Shown piece by piece: positions 15,962-25,260 of a DNA stretch of 64,000 nt. How positions within the stretch are numbered: the first letter of the stretch is position 1; each line of letters starts with the position of its first letter. The notes under the pieces were generated by a model. It was not told the origin of the DNA and made no database searches. It saw only the letters and a program-made list of their open reading frames with translations. Both the position numbers and the translations under genes were made by a program. This DNA comes from Anaeroglomus sp964550565 (lineage in GTDB: Bacteria; Planctomycetota; Phycisphaerae; Sedimentisphaerales; Anaerohalosphaeraceae), in the NCBI GenBank assembly GCA_964550565.1, contig CAZKAI010000003.1, positions 1-64,000 of the forward strand, read 5' to 3'.

Positions 15962-16707
15962 AAACGACAGGCCCATGCAGAAAAGCGTTTACGCTGCTGG
16001 AAATGCTGATTTCCGCAACGCTGGGGGCATTTATTGCCCTGGTGGCCTTGTCGGGTCTTCGCAGTGTCACCGCGGCGCGCAGTGCCATCGACAAACACAG
16101 TGAGACGGTGGATGAACTGCGTATCGCCGCCGAACAACTGCGAACGGATTTGAGTAATGTCCGACCGTTCGGCAATGCCATTCGCTTTGAAGGTCTGATT
16201 GATCAAACCGGGGCTGTACCCACACCCCGTATCATTTTCCGGACATTCAGCCGATCCAAGGCCCGACTGGATCAGCCCGAATCGGAATTATACGAAGTGG
16301 AATATTTTATCACGGAAGATCAGCAGGCACGAACCCTGATGCGGCGTGTCTGCCCGATCGTCGGGCTCGATTCGCAGACGGCGACAGAAGTGACCGACGG
16401 CGGTATTCTGGAAGTGGTTGCCGGTTCGATTGTGGCATTTGATGTCCGGTATTTTGACAGCGGCAACTGGACGGACCAGTGGTCGTCTGAAAATATGCGT
16501 CCGCCGCAGCTTGTTCTGGTCAACCTGGCGGTTGGCCAGGCCGGAACCGTCAAACAGAAAATTTATTCCCGGCAGGTTGCGGTGGGTTTCAAACAGGGAG
16601 AATTTACGGATGAAGTGGATGCCGCGAATTTTGAGTGGGATCAGGCCGAAAGCGGAAGCCTGGATACCGGCACCATGGATACCGGGAGTACAGGTACAGG
16701 ATTATAA
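15958..16707 (+). CDS. gspJ: minor pseudopilin GspJ-like
   Basis: Minor pseudopilin, 249 residues. The leader MKTTGPCRKA precedes FTLLEMLISATLGAFIALVAL; the residue before the cleavage point is Ala rather than Gly. The body is consistent with GspJ (WTDQWSSENMRPPQLVLVNLAV is the typical PxLVxVxLxV strand), and the end is a short Gly/Thr/Ser run (SGSLDTGTMDTGSTGTGL). The ATG overlaps the gspI stop by 4 bp. Confidence 0.82.
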   Translation: MKTTGPCRKAFTLLEMLISATLGAFIALVALSGLRSVTAARSAIDKHSETVDELRIAAEQLRTDLSNVRPFGNAIRFEGLIDQTGAVPTPRIIFRTFSRSKARLDQPESELYEVEYFITEDQQARTLMRRVCPIVGLDSQTATEVTDGGILEVVAGSIVAFDVRYFDSGNWTDQWSSENMRPPQLVLVNLAVGQAGTVKQKIYSRQVAVGFKQGEFTDEVDAANFEWDQAESGSLDTGTMDTGSTGTGL

Positions 16708-16715
16708 AACGGATT

Positions 16716-18452
16716 ATGACAGCTAAACGCGACAAACAAGCCGGCACGGTACTGGCCGGGGTGATGTGGATGCTGGTGGTGATGATGGCGATTCTGGCCG
16801 TCGGCGCCCAGAACAGCCGTCTGGACAGCCGCATTAGTTTGTCCTCGGTGGAGAAAATCCGCTGCCGATGGATGGCGCGGGCCGGAGCGGAAACAGCATT
16901 GGCGTATCTGAAAGAAGATTTAAAAGAAACCGACAGTCTGCTGGATGACTGGGCGATCGATGTGACGGAGCTGGAAAATGTCATGTTGTCCGGCGGGGGA
17001 TTCACGGTGACGATTACCGATGAATGTTCCAGGCTGAACATCAACACGGCCTCGGCGGTACAGCTTCTGGCGCTGGATACTGAAAATATGAATGAGACGA
17101 TCACTGACAGCATTATTGACTGGCGGGATCGGAATGAAGAAGCGGGGACCAACGGTGCTGAGAGCGGTTATTATTTAAACCTGCCGATCGGGTACCAGTG
17201 CCGGAATGCCAATTTCAGAACTCCGCGTGAACTGCTTCGCGTGCGTGGCGTTACTGAAGATTTATTTTACGGCGAGAATAACCGTACGCTTGGCAAGGGC
17301 GGATGGAGTCAGTATTTGACCTGCTTTTCTGCCGCCAATAACGTGGATGCCAGCGGCAACCAGCGGATTAATGTCAACTCTGCCAGTGAAAGCGACATGG
17401 TCAGCCAGTTGTCAATTACGCAGGCACAGGCCCGCTGGATTACACAAAACCGGCGATTCCGTTCGCTTGCGGATCTGATGGGTACTTCAAGCGGAACAGG
17501 GATTACCGGCGGAACAGGCACCACTGGCGGTACCGGAACGACCGGCGGTGGCCAAAGAAATTCTTCGGGCACGCAAACACCCGGTCGCACCAGCGGTATG
17601 ATACAGCCGCTTATGCCTCTGGCGGGGACGTATTCTGAGCATGACCAGCAGATGATACAGTATTCTATGATGAATGTCTCGCCGGCGCTGCTTGCAGCGG
17701 ATGCCGGATCCGGCAGCGGGCAAGCTCCCGGCCAGGGCGGTGGACGAGGCGGACAGGGAGGCGGTCGTGGTGGTCGCGGAGGGGAAGGCGGGGGTCGTGG
17801 TGGGCGCGGCGGAGAAGGCGGCGGCATGGGTGGACGTCCCGGCGGTGGTCAGGGCGGTGGCATGGGTGGTCAGGGTGGTGGTATGGGGGGGCGTCCCGGT
17901 GGTGGACAAGGTGGTGGTATGGGTGGTCGCCCCGGCGGTGGTCAAGGAGGCCAGGGCGGCGGTATGGGCCGCCCGGGTCAGGGTGGAGGCATGCAGGGCG
18001 GTGCTCGCGGCGGCGTGACTTCGCCGGCGGGCGGACAAACCGATGTTCAGGCACAGGCCCTGGACTGGGCAACATTCAGCCGGATCCTGGACCAGGTCAC
18101 GATATCGAACAATACAACGATTACCGGCCAGATTAATGTCAACACGGTCAGCCTTGAAGTGCTGCGGGCATTTTTGGGCGGCAATGATGATTTGGCGGGA
18201 AAGATTATCAATTACCGCGACAGCATGGGCGGAGAAATCACCAGTATAGGCGACTTAATCAATGTGGATGGAATGACACAGGACATTTTAAGGCAATATA
18301 TAGACCTCTTTTGTGTGCGATCCAGTGTTTACATGATTCGCGCGACATCGACCTCGTCGGTCAGCGGAGTCAGTTATACGATAGAAATGGTTGTTAATCG
18401 AGACCGGGAAGGCCGGGAAATCCTTTATCAAGTCGAGGGAGTAGGCATTTGA
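16716..18452 (+). CDS. gspK: minor pseudopilin GspK-like with large Gly-rich insert
   Basis: Large minor pseudopilin that would cap the pseudopilus tip, 578 residues against about 320 for typical GspK. The N-terminus MTAKRDKQAGTVLAGVMWMLVVMMAILAV is the expected membrane helix, and RLNINTASAVQLLAL plus INVNTVSLEVLRAF are the helix-hairpin-helix-like SAM domains of GspK. Between them lie a Thr/Gly-rich stretch (about residues 255-295) and a run of about 95 residues built from GGMGG, GGRGG and RPGGGQGG units. I chose the ATG at 16716, 8 bp after gspJ. Confidence 0.85.
   Translation: MTAKRDKQAGTVLAGVMWMLVVMMAILAVGAQNSRLDSRISLSSVEKIRCRWMARAGAETALAYLKEDLKETDSLLDDWAIDVTELENVMLSGGGFTVTITDECSRLNINTASAVQLLALDTENMNETITDSIIDWRDRNEEAGTNGAESGYYLNLPIGYQCRNANFRTPRELLRVRGVTEDLFYGENNRTLGKGGWSQYLTCFSAANNVDASGNQRINVNSASESDMVSQLSITQAQARWITQNRRFRSLADLMGTSSGTGITGGTGTTGGTGTTGGGQRNSSGTQTPGRTSGMIQPLMPLAGTYSEHDQQMIQYSMMNVSPALLAADAGSGSGQAPGQGGGRGGQGGGRGGRGGEGGGRGGRGGEGGGMGGRPGGGQGGGMGGQGGGMGGRPGGGQGGGMGGRPGGGQGGQGGGMGRPGQGGGMQGGARGGVTSPAGGQTDVQAQALDWATFSRILDQVTISNNTTITGQINVNTVSLEVLRAFLGGNDDLAGKIINYRDSMGGEITSIGDLINVDGMTQDILRQYIDLFCVRSSVYMIRATSTSSVSGVSYTIEMVVNRDREGREILYQVEGVGI
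17729..18015 (+). repeat. in-frame Gly/Met/Arg low-complexity repeat inside gspK
   Basis: The DNA is a degenerate run of GGTGGTNGN and GGCGGTGGT units encoding GGR, GGM, GGQ and RPGGGQGG repeats. It keeps the gspK frame throughout. Repeats like this can slip in replication and are hard to assemble, so the exact length may be unreliable. Confidence 0.8.
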
Positions 18453-19840
18453 ATAACGAGACGAAACTATATACGAAAGCAATTGGCATCCTGAAAGCCT
18501 CGGATAACGCGGGATGGATACTGAGCCTGGTTGAAAAGACAGCGACGGGGCTTCAGATGAGTGGGTATGTTACCGTGTCGGACGCAGCCAAAGTGGCGTC
18601 CGAGATAGCAAAACTCTCCGGCGGGAAATCCAATCCGGAAGAGGATACAATGCTTGTCTGCGTTGGTGCTGACACGACTCAGACGGTCTTTTTTCCGTTT
18701 AAGACACCCCAGGTGGAAGGGGCCAGGCTGACAGCGATTATTCATGGCCAGGCCGAGACCCTGCTGCCAATGGCGCTTTCCCAGGCGGCCTTTACCTGGC
18801 GGATGGTCAAACAGGATGGTGCCACGCAGGACGGCTATCTGGCGGTGGTGCGGAAGAATTATTATCAGGAACTGTGCAATGTGGTTCCGGGGCGGGTCGA
18901 ATCGATTCTGCCGGATGCCGCCGGTCTGGTCAGGGGATGGGCGGGCGTATTTGAGAGTACACCGGAAAAATGTGCTCTGATTCAGATTCGCAAACACAGC
19001 TGCATTCTGGCGGTTTCCGAAGCGGAAAAACTGGTACGGGCTGCGGCGGTGGATGTGGAGGACCTGTCATTGACGACGGTGGTTGCCCACGATTTGACCA
19101 CCGTGCTGGATACGATGGAACTGCCTAAAAGCACGCCGGTTTATATCACCGGCGAGGAAGAAATCGCTGCAGCGTTATGCCGGGAACTGGCTCATGGGGG
19201 GCGGCCGGTACAGCGATGGAGACTGTCGGATGCCAAAATATCGGCACTGGGGATTCGGGACAAGCTGACGGAAATCCGTAATCGTCCGGAAACGATTGGT
19301 CTTGCCATTGCGGCTCTGGATGAGCAGGGATTGGCGTATGATTTTATCCGCCTGCCCAGGACCGAAGAGCTCGAAGATGCCGTGCTGGATAAAAAAGGAC
19401 TGGTTCGAAGTCTTATCGCAGCGGCAATATTTCTGGTTTTACTGCTGGGCGGGATTTACTGGACATCGGCCCGACAACTGGAGTCCATTGAGCAGGCTCT
19501 GGCTGCGGACTATCATGGTACCACCGGGCAGGCTATTCTGGCACGTCAGCAGATGCGGGATCAAATCTCCAGAGCCCGGCCGGACATGCTGGAAATGCTG
19601 TCTACGATTGGAAGCTGTATGGACAGGGATATGCTGCTGGACAGCATCAGCTTCAAGAAAGGCCAGCCGGTTCGGATCGCTGCCAAGGCTCGTTCCTTCG
19701 AGCAGGTCAATGCGTTTCATAAGAAATTGCAGGATCAGGCCTGTTTCAAAGATGTCAAGCTGATTTCTCCGACGCTGGATGAACGGCGAAGTCAGGTGCA
19801 GTTTACGATAACCTTAGCTTACAGGAATTTTAACCGATAA
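18449..19840 (+). CDS. gspL: GspL/PilM-like secretion platform protein
   Basis: Bitopic inner-membrane protein, 463 residues. A cytoplasmic actin-like part (residues 1-310) would contact GspE. A single membrane segment near residues 317-336 (GLVRSLIAAAIFLVLLLGGI) leads to a periplasmic ferredoxin-like part. Sequence is divergent and the call rests on topology and position. The TTG start overlaps the gspK stop by 4 bp. Confidence 0.7.
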   Translation: MNNETKLYTKAIGILKASDNAGWILSLVEKTATGLQMSGYVTVSDAAKVASEIAKLSGGKSNPEEDTMLVCVGADTTQTVFFPFKTPQVEGARLTAIIHGQAETLLPMALSQAAFTWRMVKQDGATQDGYLAVVRKNYYQELCNVVPGRVESILPDAAGLVRGWAGVFESTPEKCALIQIRKHSCILAVSEAEKLVRAAAVDVEDLSLTTVVAHDLTTVLDTMELPKSTPVYITGEEEIAAALCRELAHGGRPVQRWRLSDAKISALGIRDKLTEIRNRPETIGLAIAALDEQGLAYDFIRLPRTEELEDAVLDKKGLVRSLIAAAIFLVLLLGGIYWTSARQLESIEQALAADYHGTTGQAILARQQMRDQISRARPDMLEMLSTIGSCMDRDMLLDSISFKKGQPVRIAAKARSFEQVNAFHKKLQDQACFKDVKLISPTLDERRSQVQFTITLAYRNFNR

Positions 19841-20400
19841 TGATGAAATACCTTGATAAACTTAATCCGCGGGAAAGGAAAATAGCCATCTTTTGTGCTG
19901 TGACAGGCGGGTTGATGGTGGTTTACTTTCTGATCGCTGAGCCGTTATTGCTCAAAGCCGGGCAGGTCCGAAGCCGCCTTCAGCAGCAGCGTCAAAATCT
20001 GTCGATGCTGCTGGCCGAAGAAGGCAGTGTGGAAGCCATGAAATTAAAAAACCTGACCGCGGCGGTACCGGTGCTGGAGATGCCGGTGGAACCCGACAAG
20101 CAGGTTCAGCTTCTGCGGGACCAGTTGACCAAACAGATTCAGCAGGCGGGTATTCAGGTCAAGAATTTTCAGTTTCAGACCGGCTCTGCGACAGGCCCCA
20201 ATGCCTCAAGTGTTATCATGCTGCAATGCCGCGGCCGGTGTCAGTTTCCGGCGATGATCAGGCTGCTGGAGGAATTGAAAAAGAATCCCTATTATGTCGG
20301 CGTTGAAGAACTGACTCTTCGCGTGGACGAGAGAAATCGGCAGGAACTGGATTTCACGTTTACGGTATCCACCTTCCGAGGGAGTGCGAAAGTATTATGA
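19840..20400 (+). CDS. gspM: GspM/PilO-like secretion protein
   Basis: 186-residue inner-membrane protein with a short cytoplasmic start (MMKYLDKLNPRERKI), one membrane segment near residues 16-35, a predicted coiled coil (about 42-70) and a periplasmic ferredoxin-like domain. This is the GspM/PilO layout. The start overlaps the gspL stop by 1 bp and the end overlaps the next gene by 4 bp. Confidence 0.72.
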   Translation: MMKYLDKLNPRERKIAIFCAVTGGLMVVYFLIAEPLLLKAGQVRSRLQQQRQNLSMLLAEEGSVEAMKLKNLTAAVPVLEMPVEPDKQVQLLRDQLTKQIQQAGIQVKNFQFQTGSATGPNASSVIMLQCRGRCQFPAMIRLLEELKKNPYYVGVEELTLRVDERNRQELDFTFTVSTFRGSAKVL

Positions 20401-21128
20401 CAAGAGCGATGCATAAAATCAAACACTGGGTGGCCGGCGGTTTCGGACAAACCGTGATTCGTTATCTGTGGCTGTGCCCGGCCATCGGTCTAGTCTGGGT
20501 GGTTGCTTCGTACGGGGTTACAACCTCTGGGTTGTCCGGCCGCGTGGAAAAAGCCATCGAACGCTATCTGGCCATGGAAAAACAGTTTGCCGAAGCACAG
20601 CCAGCGAAAAATGAGGCCCTGGATGCGATGCGAACCAGGAGCCTGTTTGCCGGGCCTGCAGCAACACCGCCCCTTCCGCAATGCCTGGCTATTCTCGGAG
20701 AATATGCCTTGTTTGGTGAAGAATGGAGACGAAGCGGGGATGAGTTTAACGGGGCCAAAATTCTGGAAATAACCGCTACGGAAGTCAAGATAACGTGGCA
20801 GAACCAGGAACAGACATTACGTCCGTTTGATGTCGCGGTTGAGTATGGCAGCCGTGGTCAGGGACAGGGTTTTGGCCGTCGCGGGGAAAGCTCACGGGCT
20901 GAACCGTCTGCCGGAGCACGTCCCGGAGAAGCCGCTGGCGTACCTGAAACACCCCGTATGGGGCCTCCCGGGATGATGATGGGCGGCGGGCCTGGGGGCT
21001 TTGATTTCCGAAGAATGTCCAATGAGGAACTGGGCCAGATGCGGGATCGCATAATGAATATGTCGCCGGAAGAGCGTCGGGCGGCATTTGAAGAATTTCG
21101 AAGAAATCGTACACAACCTATGCAATAA
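20397..21128 (+). CDS. GspC-like protein with Gly/Arg/Met-rich tail
   Basis: 243-residue bitopic protein with a membrane segment near residues 22-42. Residues about 95-145 (EYALFGEEWRRSGDEFNGAKILEITATEVKIT) look like the homology-region domain by which GspC binds the secretin. The C-terminal third is low complexity (RGQGQGFGRRGE, MGPPGMMMGGGPGGFDF) and ends in a charged helix MSPEERRAAFEEFRRNR. A similar Gly/Met/Arg run next to MTPEERQRMMERGQQ occurs near the N-terminus of the secretin encoded next. GspC is the best guess. Confidence 0.6.
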   Translation: MTRAMHKIKHWVAGGFGQTVIRYLWLCPAIGLVWVVASYGVTTSGLSGRVEKAIERYLAMEKQFAEAQPAKNEALDAMRTRSLFAGPAATPPLPQCLAILGEYALFGEEWRRSGDEFNGAKILEITATEVKITWQNQEQTLRPFDVAVEYGSRGQGQGFGRRGESSRAEPSAGARPGEAAGVPETPRMGPPGMMMGGGPGGFDFRRMSNEELGQMRDRIMNMSPEERRAAFEEFRRNRTQPMQ

Positions 21129-21139
21129 GGAGATAAGCC

Positions 21140-24100
21140 TTGAAACTGAAGAATGTATGTATTGGAATTGCCGCGGGTATTACAGCCCTGATATGCATCA
21201 CTATCGCAGAAACCCAGACCGAAGTTAAGGATGTCAATACGCCTGCTGTTCCAGCGGCTGTTGAGCGTCCCCAGGATACCGAGCCGCCGCGTCCCATGGA
21301 CCCGAATCAGCGTTCCGCAGAAGAAGGGCGTTTCGGACGCGGAAGTCGGCGAGGCGGAGGGATGGGCGGCGGTCAAGGGGGCGGATTTTCGTTCGATTTT
21401 TCCACGATGACGCCGGAAGAGCGGCAGCGCATGATGGAACGGGGGCAGCAATTTGCCCGCGGCATGGGTTTTGATATTCGACCCATGGGAGCACCGGGCG
21501 ACCCCAATGAACCGATGGAATCGCTCAATCTCAATAACGTAGAGATGCGAAACATTATTAAAATGCTGGGCGACTGGACCGGCAAGGCGATTATTCCGTC
21601 TTCCGACGAAATCATGCAGACTCGGATTACGGTGTATTCGCCGCAGCGTGTGACCCGCGCCCAGGCACTGGGATTGATCTTTATGGCGCTGCAGTCGCGC
21701 GGCGTGATAGCCGACCAGGGGGAACAGCGGATTATCCTGCGTCCCATCCTGACCGCCAAGCTCGGGGCCATACCGACGCTGGGGGTGGATGAGCCGCTGG
21801 CCCGGGTTCAGGACAAGACCAGCATGGTGGAAAAGTGGTTTCAGATGTATAATTACCGGCCCAGCAACCTGGTTGAAATGATCAAACCTCTGGTTGGCGA
21901 GCACGGGTACGCGATGGCCGATGAGAATACCGGCCGGGTTGCGGTGATTGATACAGTCGATAATCTGCTGCGTATTGAAAAGATCATCAAGGAACTGGAT
22001 ATTCCCGAATCCGAGCAGATGGTTGAGCAGGTTTTTGAAGTGGAATACGGCAATCCGGAAGAGATTGTTTCCGTGATGGAACTGATACTCAGCGATCAGG
22101 CTCAGCGGCAGGCAACGCGCACTACGGGAAGCGGGTCTTCCCAGTCGCAATCGCAGCAGGGACAATCGGGCCGGTCCGGCGGCGGTTCATCGCGGGCCCA
22201 GGCACAAACATTAACATCTGTTGTTATTCAGGGCACGACAACACCGATTCGTTTGATTCCCGTGGCCAAGCAGCGATGGATTATCGCCCGGGCCAACCGC
22301 GAGGATATGAAGCGCATCGCCGAATGGATTCAGAAGCTGGACCTGGCCGAGATCGCCGCGCCCCAGCAGACCGTTGTGCCTGTCATCTATGCCAGTGTTG
22401 ATGAAGTTGTTGAAATGATTAATCGGACTTTACGCGATATACCTTCGGTTAAAGGCAAATCAACGGTTGTGGTTGAGGGGCTTGAGGCGTCCAAGCAGAT
22501 CGTGATTTTCGGCGATGAAGAGGGACGCACCATGGTCGAGAAAATGATTGCTCAGATCGACCTGCCCAGCGGCGATTATTTTGTGGAGCGGACCTTCAAG
22601 CTCAAACACGCCGATCCGGATCAGATTAAACAGAACATCGAGGGTTTATACAGCCAGACAGCCACAACAGGCCGTATTAATTATTATGACTACAACCGAA
22701 CCCGCACCGATCCGAAGAATGAAGTCAAGGTGATTTCCTATCCCACGCAGAAGCAGGTGACCGTGATTGCGTCGGAACTCAATATGGAGAAGATTTCCCG
22801 GCAGATAGAGCAGGAATGGGATGTTCCGCTGGACATTCAGAAAGATCAATACCGTATTCTGACACTCCAGAATTCCGATCCGGTGAAAATGGCTGAACTG
22901 CTCAATAAACTGTTCAGTGAAGAAGACAGCAGCACCGGGTCGAGCAACCTGATGCGGATGCTGCTTGGTGATACCACTGAATCCAAGCAGAAAATCGTAG
23001 GGTCGCTGTATGGATTATTGACGTTTGAACCGGTGCCGGATACCAAGAAACTGATTGTCATCAGCAAGATTCCCGAAGCCTATGAGGTGATAGAACGGCT
23101 GGTCAATCAGCTTGATGGACAGGAAATGGGTGAGGTGCCGCATGTGGTTGTGCTCAAATATGCAGATTGCGAGTCGCTCTGTGACCAGTTGAACTCCATC
23201 TTCAATGAAGCAGGGACACCAACAACCATTCCCCGCTCGGCCAAGGGATTAAGCAGTTACGATGCGGAAAACCAGGGTGCAGCGGTCAGTGCATCTGAAA
23301 CGACATCGTCGGCGATTACGCCCTGGTGGACCCGTCAGCAGCGCACCGACGACCAACTGCCTCCGAGCAATCTGATTGGGAAGGTCCGTTTCGTGCCTGT
23401 CCAGCGCAGCAAGGCCATATTGGTCATGGCGCCGGCAGAGTATGTGGACGATATTACCGGAATGATTGAATCTCTGGACCAGCCCGGCATGCAGGTGATG
23501 ATTAAGGTCGTCATCGTGGAAATCAACCTGGAAGATAACAGCAGTCTGGGTGTGATGCTGTCTTCCAATCCACAGGCTTTCGGCGATGTGGGAATTAACG
23601 GAACCCGATTCCTGAATGCTCTTGAAAATATTGAGGATTTCACCGGTCCCAATGGAACGCAACTGGATACAAGTTTGGATATCTATGCTTTGGTGGATTT
23701 TCTGATTACCAAAACCAAGGGACGAATCATGAACCAACCGACACTCTGGACCAAGGATAACGAAGAGGCGATCTTCGTCAAAGGCCAGAAAGTTGCATTT
23801 ATCGAAGGGGAACAGTCCGACAACTCGAATCTCAGCAATACCACCCGGACCTATACCTATGAAAATGTAGGTATTACCTTGAGGGTGCGTCCCAATATTA
23901 CGCCGGAAAAAGCAGTCGATATGACAATCAACTTGAATATCTCCGAAATGGAGTTGTTGACCCTGATTAACTCCCAGTATCCTCGAAAGAATCTGGATAC
24001 CACAACCCGCTTGATTGTGTCAGACGGCCAGTCGATTATGCTGGGTGGTATTTTGGAACAAAATGACAACAAAGTGGTCAATAAAGTTCCGTTGCTCAGT

Positions 24101-24334
24101 GAAATTCCGCTGGTAGGTGAATTATTGTTTACACATACAAAGCAGAGTCTGTCTAACACAGAGCTGCTGGTTTTTGTGACGCCTTATGTGTTTGATGAAG
24201 CAATGCGTCGGGAAATGCCTTCGGCGGCCGACCACAAAGAGGTTATCCAGCAGCACTCTGAGCAGCGAGATCAGATTATTAATGATCTGGCCGAAAAAGT
24301 AAGAATAATGATGAGTGATCCAAACGCGTTTTAA
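21140..24334 (+). CDS. gspD: type II secretion secretin GspD
   Basis: Outer-membrane channel subunit, 1064 residues, much longer than the usual 650-700. A signal peptide covers about residues 1-24. Then come a Gly/Arg/Met-rich segment (about 60-80) and a series of N-domains with repeated VxVxYAxxxxVxxxxN patterns. The C-terminal secretin core has GRIMNQPTLWTKDNEEAIFVKGQKVAF and ends with VPLLSEIPLVGELLFTHTKQSLSNTELLVFVTP. The extra length comes from additional N-domain-like repeats. The TTG start has AAGGAG 7 nt upstream. A terminator follows the gene. Confidence 0.9.
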   Translation: MKLKNVCIGIAAGITALICITIAETQTEVKDVNTPAVPAAVERPQDTEPPRPMDPNQRSAEEGRFGRGSRRGGGMGGGQGGGFSFDFSTMTPEERQRMMERGQQFARGMGFDIRPMGAPGDPNEPMESLNLNNVEMRNIIKMLGDWTGKAIIPSSDEIMQTRITVYSPQRVTRAQALGLIFMALQSRGVIADQGEQRIILRPILTAKLGAIPTLGVDEPLARVQDKTSMVEKWFQMYNYRPSNLVEMIKPLVGEHGYAMADENTGRVAVIDTVDNLLRIEKIIKELDIPESEQMVEQVFEVEYGNPEEIVSVMELILSDQAQRQATRTTGSGSSQSQSQQGQSGRSGGGSSRAQAQTLTSVVIQGTTTPIRLIPVAKQRWIIARANREDMKRIAEWIQKLDLAEIAAPQQTVVPVIYASVDEVVEMINRTLRDIPSVKGKSTVVVEGLEASKQIVIFGDEEGRTMVEKMIAQIDLPSGDYFVERTFKLKHADPDQIKQNIEGLYSQTATTGRINYYDYNRTRTDPKNEVKVISYPTQKQVTVIASELNMEKISRQIEQEWDVPLDIQKDQYRILTLQNSDPVKMAELLNKLFSEEDSSTGSSNLMRMLLGDTTESKQKIVGSLYGLLTFEPVPDTKKLIVISKIPEAYEVIERLVNQLDGQEMGEVPHVVVLKYADCESLCDQLNSIFNEAGTPTTIPRSAKGLSSYDAENQGAAVSASETTSSAITPWWTRQQRTDDQLPPSNLIGKVRFVPVQRSKAILVMAPAEYVDDITGMIESLDQPGMQVMIKVVIVEINLEDNSSLGVMLSSNPQAFGDVGINGTRFLNALENIEDFTGPNGTQLDTSLDIYALVDFLITKTKGRIMNQPTLWTKDNEEAIFVKGQKVAFIEGEQSDNSNLSNTTRTYTYENVGITLRVRPNITPEKAVDMTINLNISEMELLTLINSQYPRKNLDTTTRLIVSDGQSIMLGGILEQNDNKVVNKVPLLSEIPLVGELLFTHTKQSLSNTELLVFVTPYVFDEAMRREMPSAADHKEVIQQHSEQRDQIINDLAEKVRIMMSDPNAF

Positions 24335-24370
24335 CGATTTACTCAATTAACGATTGTTTCCGAGGTCTTA

Positions 24371-24410
24371 CTGCCCCGAAGCCTGAATCAGGTTCTCGGG
24401 GCAGTTTTTT
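24371..24410 (+). terminator. rho-independent terminator after gspD
   Basis: CTGCCCCGA at 24371-24379 pairs with TCGGGGCAG at 24396-24404, with an inner CCTG/CAGG helix, followed by six T residues. It closes the secretion operon; the T run overlaps the stop codon of the opposing gene by 2 bp. Confidence 0.88.
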
Positions 24411-25155
24411 ATACTGCAGGATTTCCTGTAATTGATAAATCAATGAGATGAAAGGATAGACCCTGCTTTTGAAGATAATTTAGCAGGTGGAGCGACAGAT
24501 TAAGCCACCGCTTACACTGATCAAGAATGGCACTGTCGCTGGTGGCAATACAGTGCTCAGCCGCAGCAAGCTCTTTATCCGGATTGGGAACTAATTGAAC
24601 CTCATTTTCAAACGGACAATTCTGAAATCGTGAGCGAATTATAGTTTTCAGTCGGCCGGAGTTGGAGACGGGACTATCCAGATACCAGACAGCCTTTTGG
24701 ATGTTCAACTCTGTAAGGACGTGACCGATTATTTCCAGAGCAGGCATGGTTTCGGTAACTTTGCGGTAGGTTCCGTGGATTCCGGCCAAGTCGCGGATGC
24801 AGCCGTCGCGTCCCCGAAAAATATAGCCTCCGCTTAAAGCCGATTCCAGGGTGATGAGAATATTGTAGCCGTCCAATAAGAGTATTTGATTTTGGATAGA
24901 GTCTGTTTGTATTTCAGTTTTTTTCCGGCCAGCAAGCTGCTGGTCGGAGCAGGCACAGCGCCCGACAGCAACACGCTGGCGGGCGGTTAGGCTATAGCGG
25001 TCGCCAACCAGCTTCAGCGAGCTTTTTTCGGCATATCCCCGGCTCAGCAGTAATGACAAATCAGCCATGGCCCGGCCAAGTACATCCAGCATTTGGGGGC
25101 CGAATAAATGGTCATCTTCCGGGGCTTTTCCTCTATGTAAACGTGTATCCGGCAT
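24409..25155 (-). CDS. DUF434/DUF5616-type protein (COG2454-like)
   Basis: 248 residues, cytoplasmic. An N-terminal block HRGKAPEDDHLFGPQMLDVLGRAMADLSLLLSRGYAEKSSLKLVGDRYSL is the DUF434 pattern and carries a CAC motif (VGRCACSDQQL). The C-terminal part (ILLLDGYNILITLESAL...VWYLDSPVSNSGRL) is the DUF5616 domain, which looks PIN- or nuclease-like. Function is unknown. A TTG at 25194 would add 13 residues; neither start has a clear ribosome binding site. It is divergent from the next gene. Confidence 0.7.
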   Translation of the reverse strand: MPDTRLHRGKAPEDDHLFGPQMLDVLGRAMADLSLLLSRGYAEKSSLKLVGDRYSLTARQRVAVGRCACSDQQLAGRKKTEIQTDSIQNQILLLDGYNILITLESALSGGYIFRGRDGCIRDLAGIHGTYRKVTETMPALEIIGHVLTELNIQKAVWYLDSPVSNSGRLKTIIRSRFQNCPFENEVQLVPNPDKELAAAEHCIATSDSAILDQCKRWLNLSLHLLNYLQKQGLSFHLIDLSITGNPAV

Positions 25156-25260
25156 GGTTTTATGGTAATCCGCAGCGGGAACAACTGCAAGCAATAAAAA
25201 GATTTGACAGGATAGGCGGGATACCCTACTATGCGCCCATAACTATTATTGAGAGGTAGA

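Noticed and set aside
17729..18015. CRISPR-like array in the repeated stretch
   Set aside because: The units are short, degenerate and in frame within gspK, with no constant repeat/spacer pattern.
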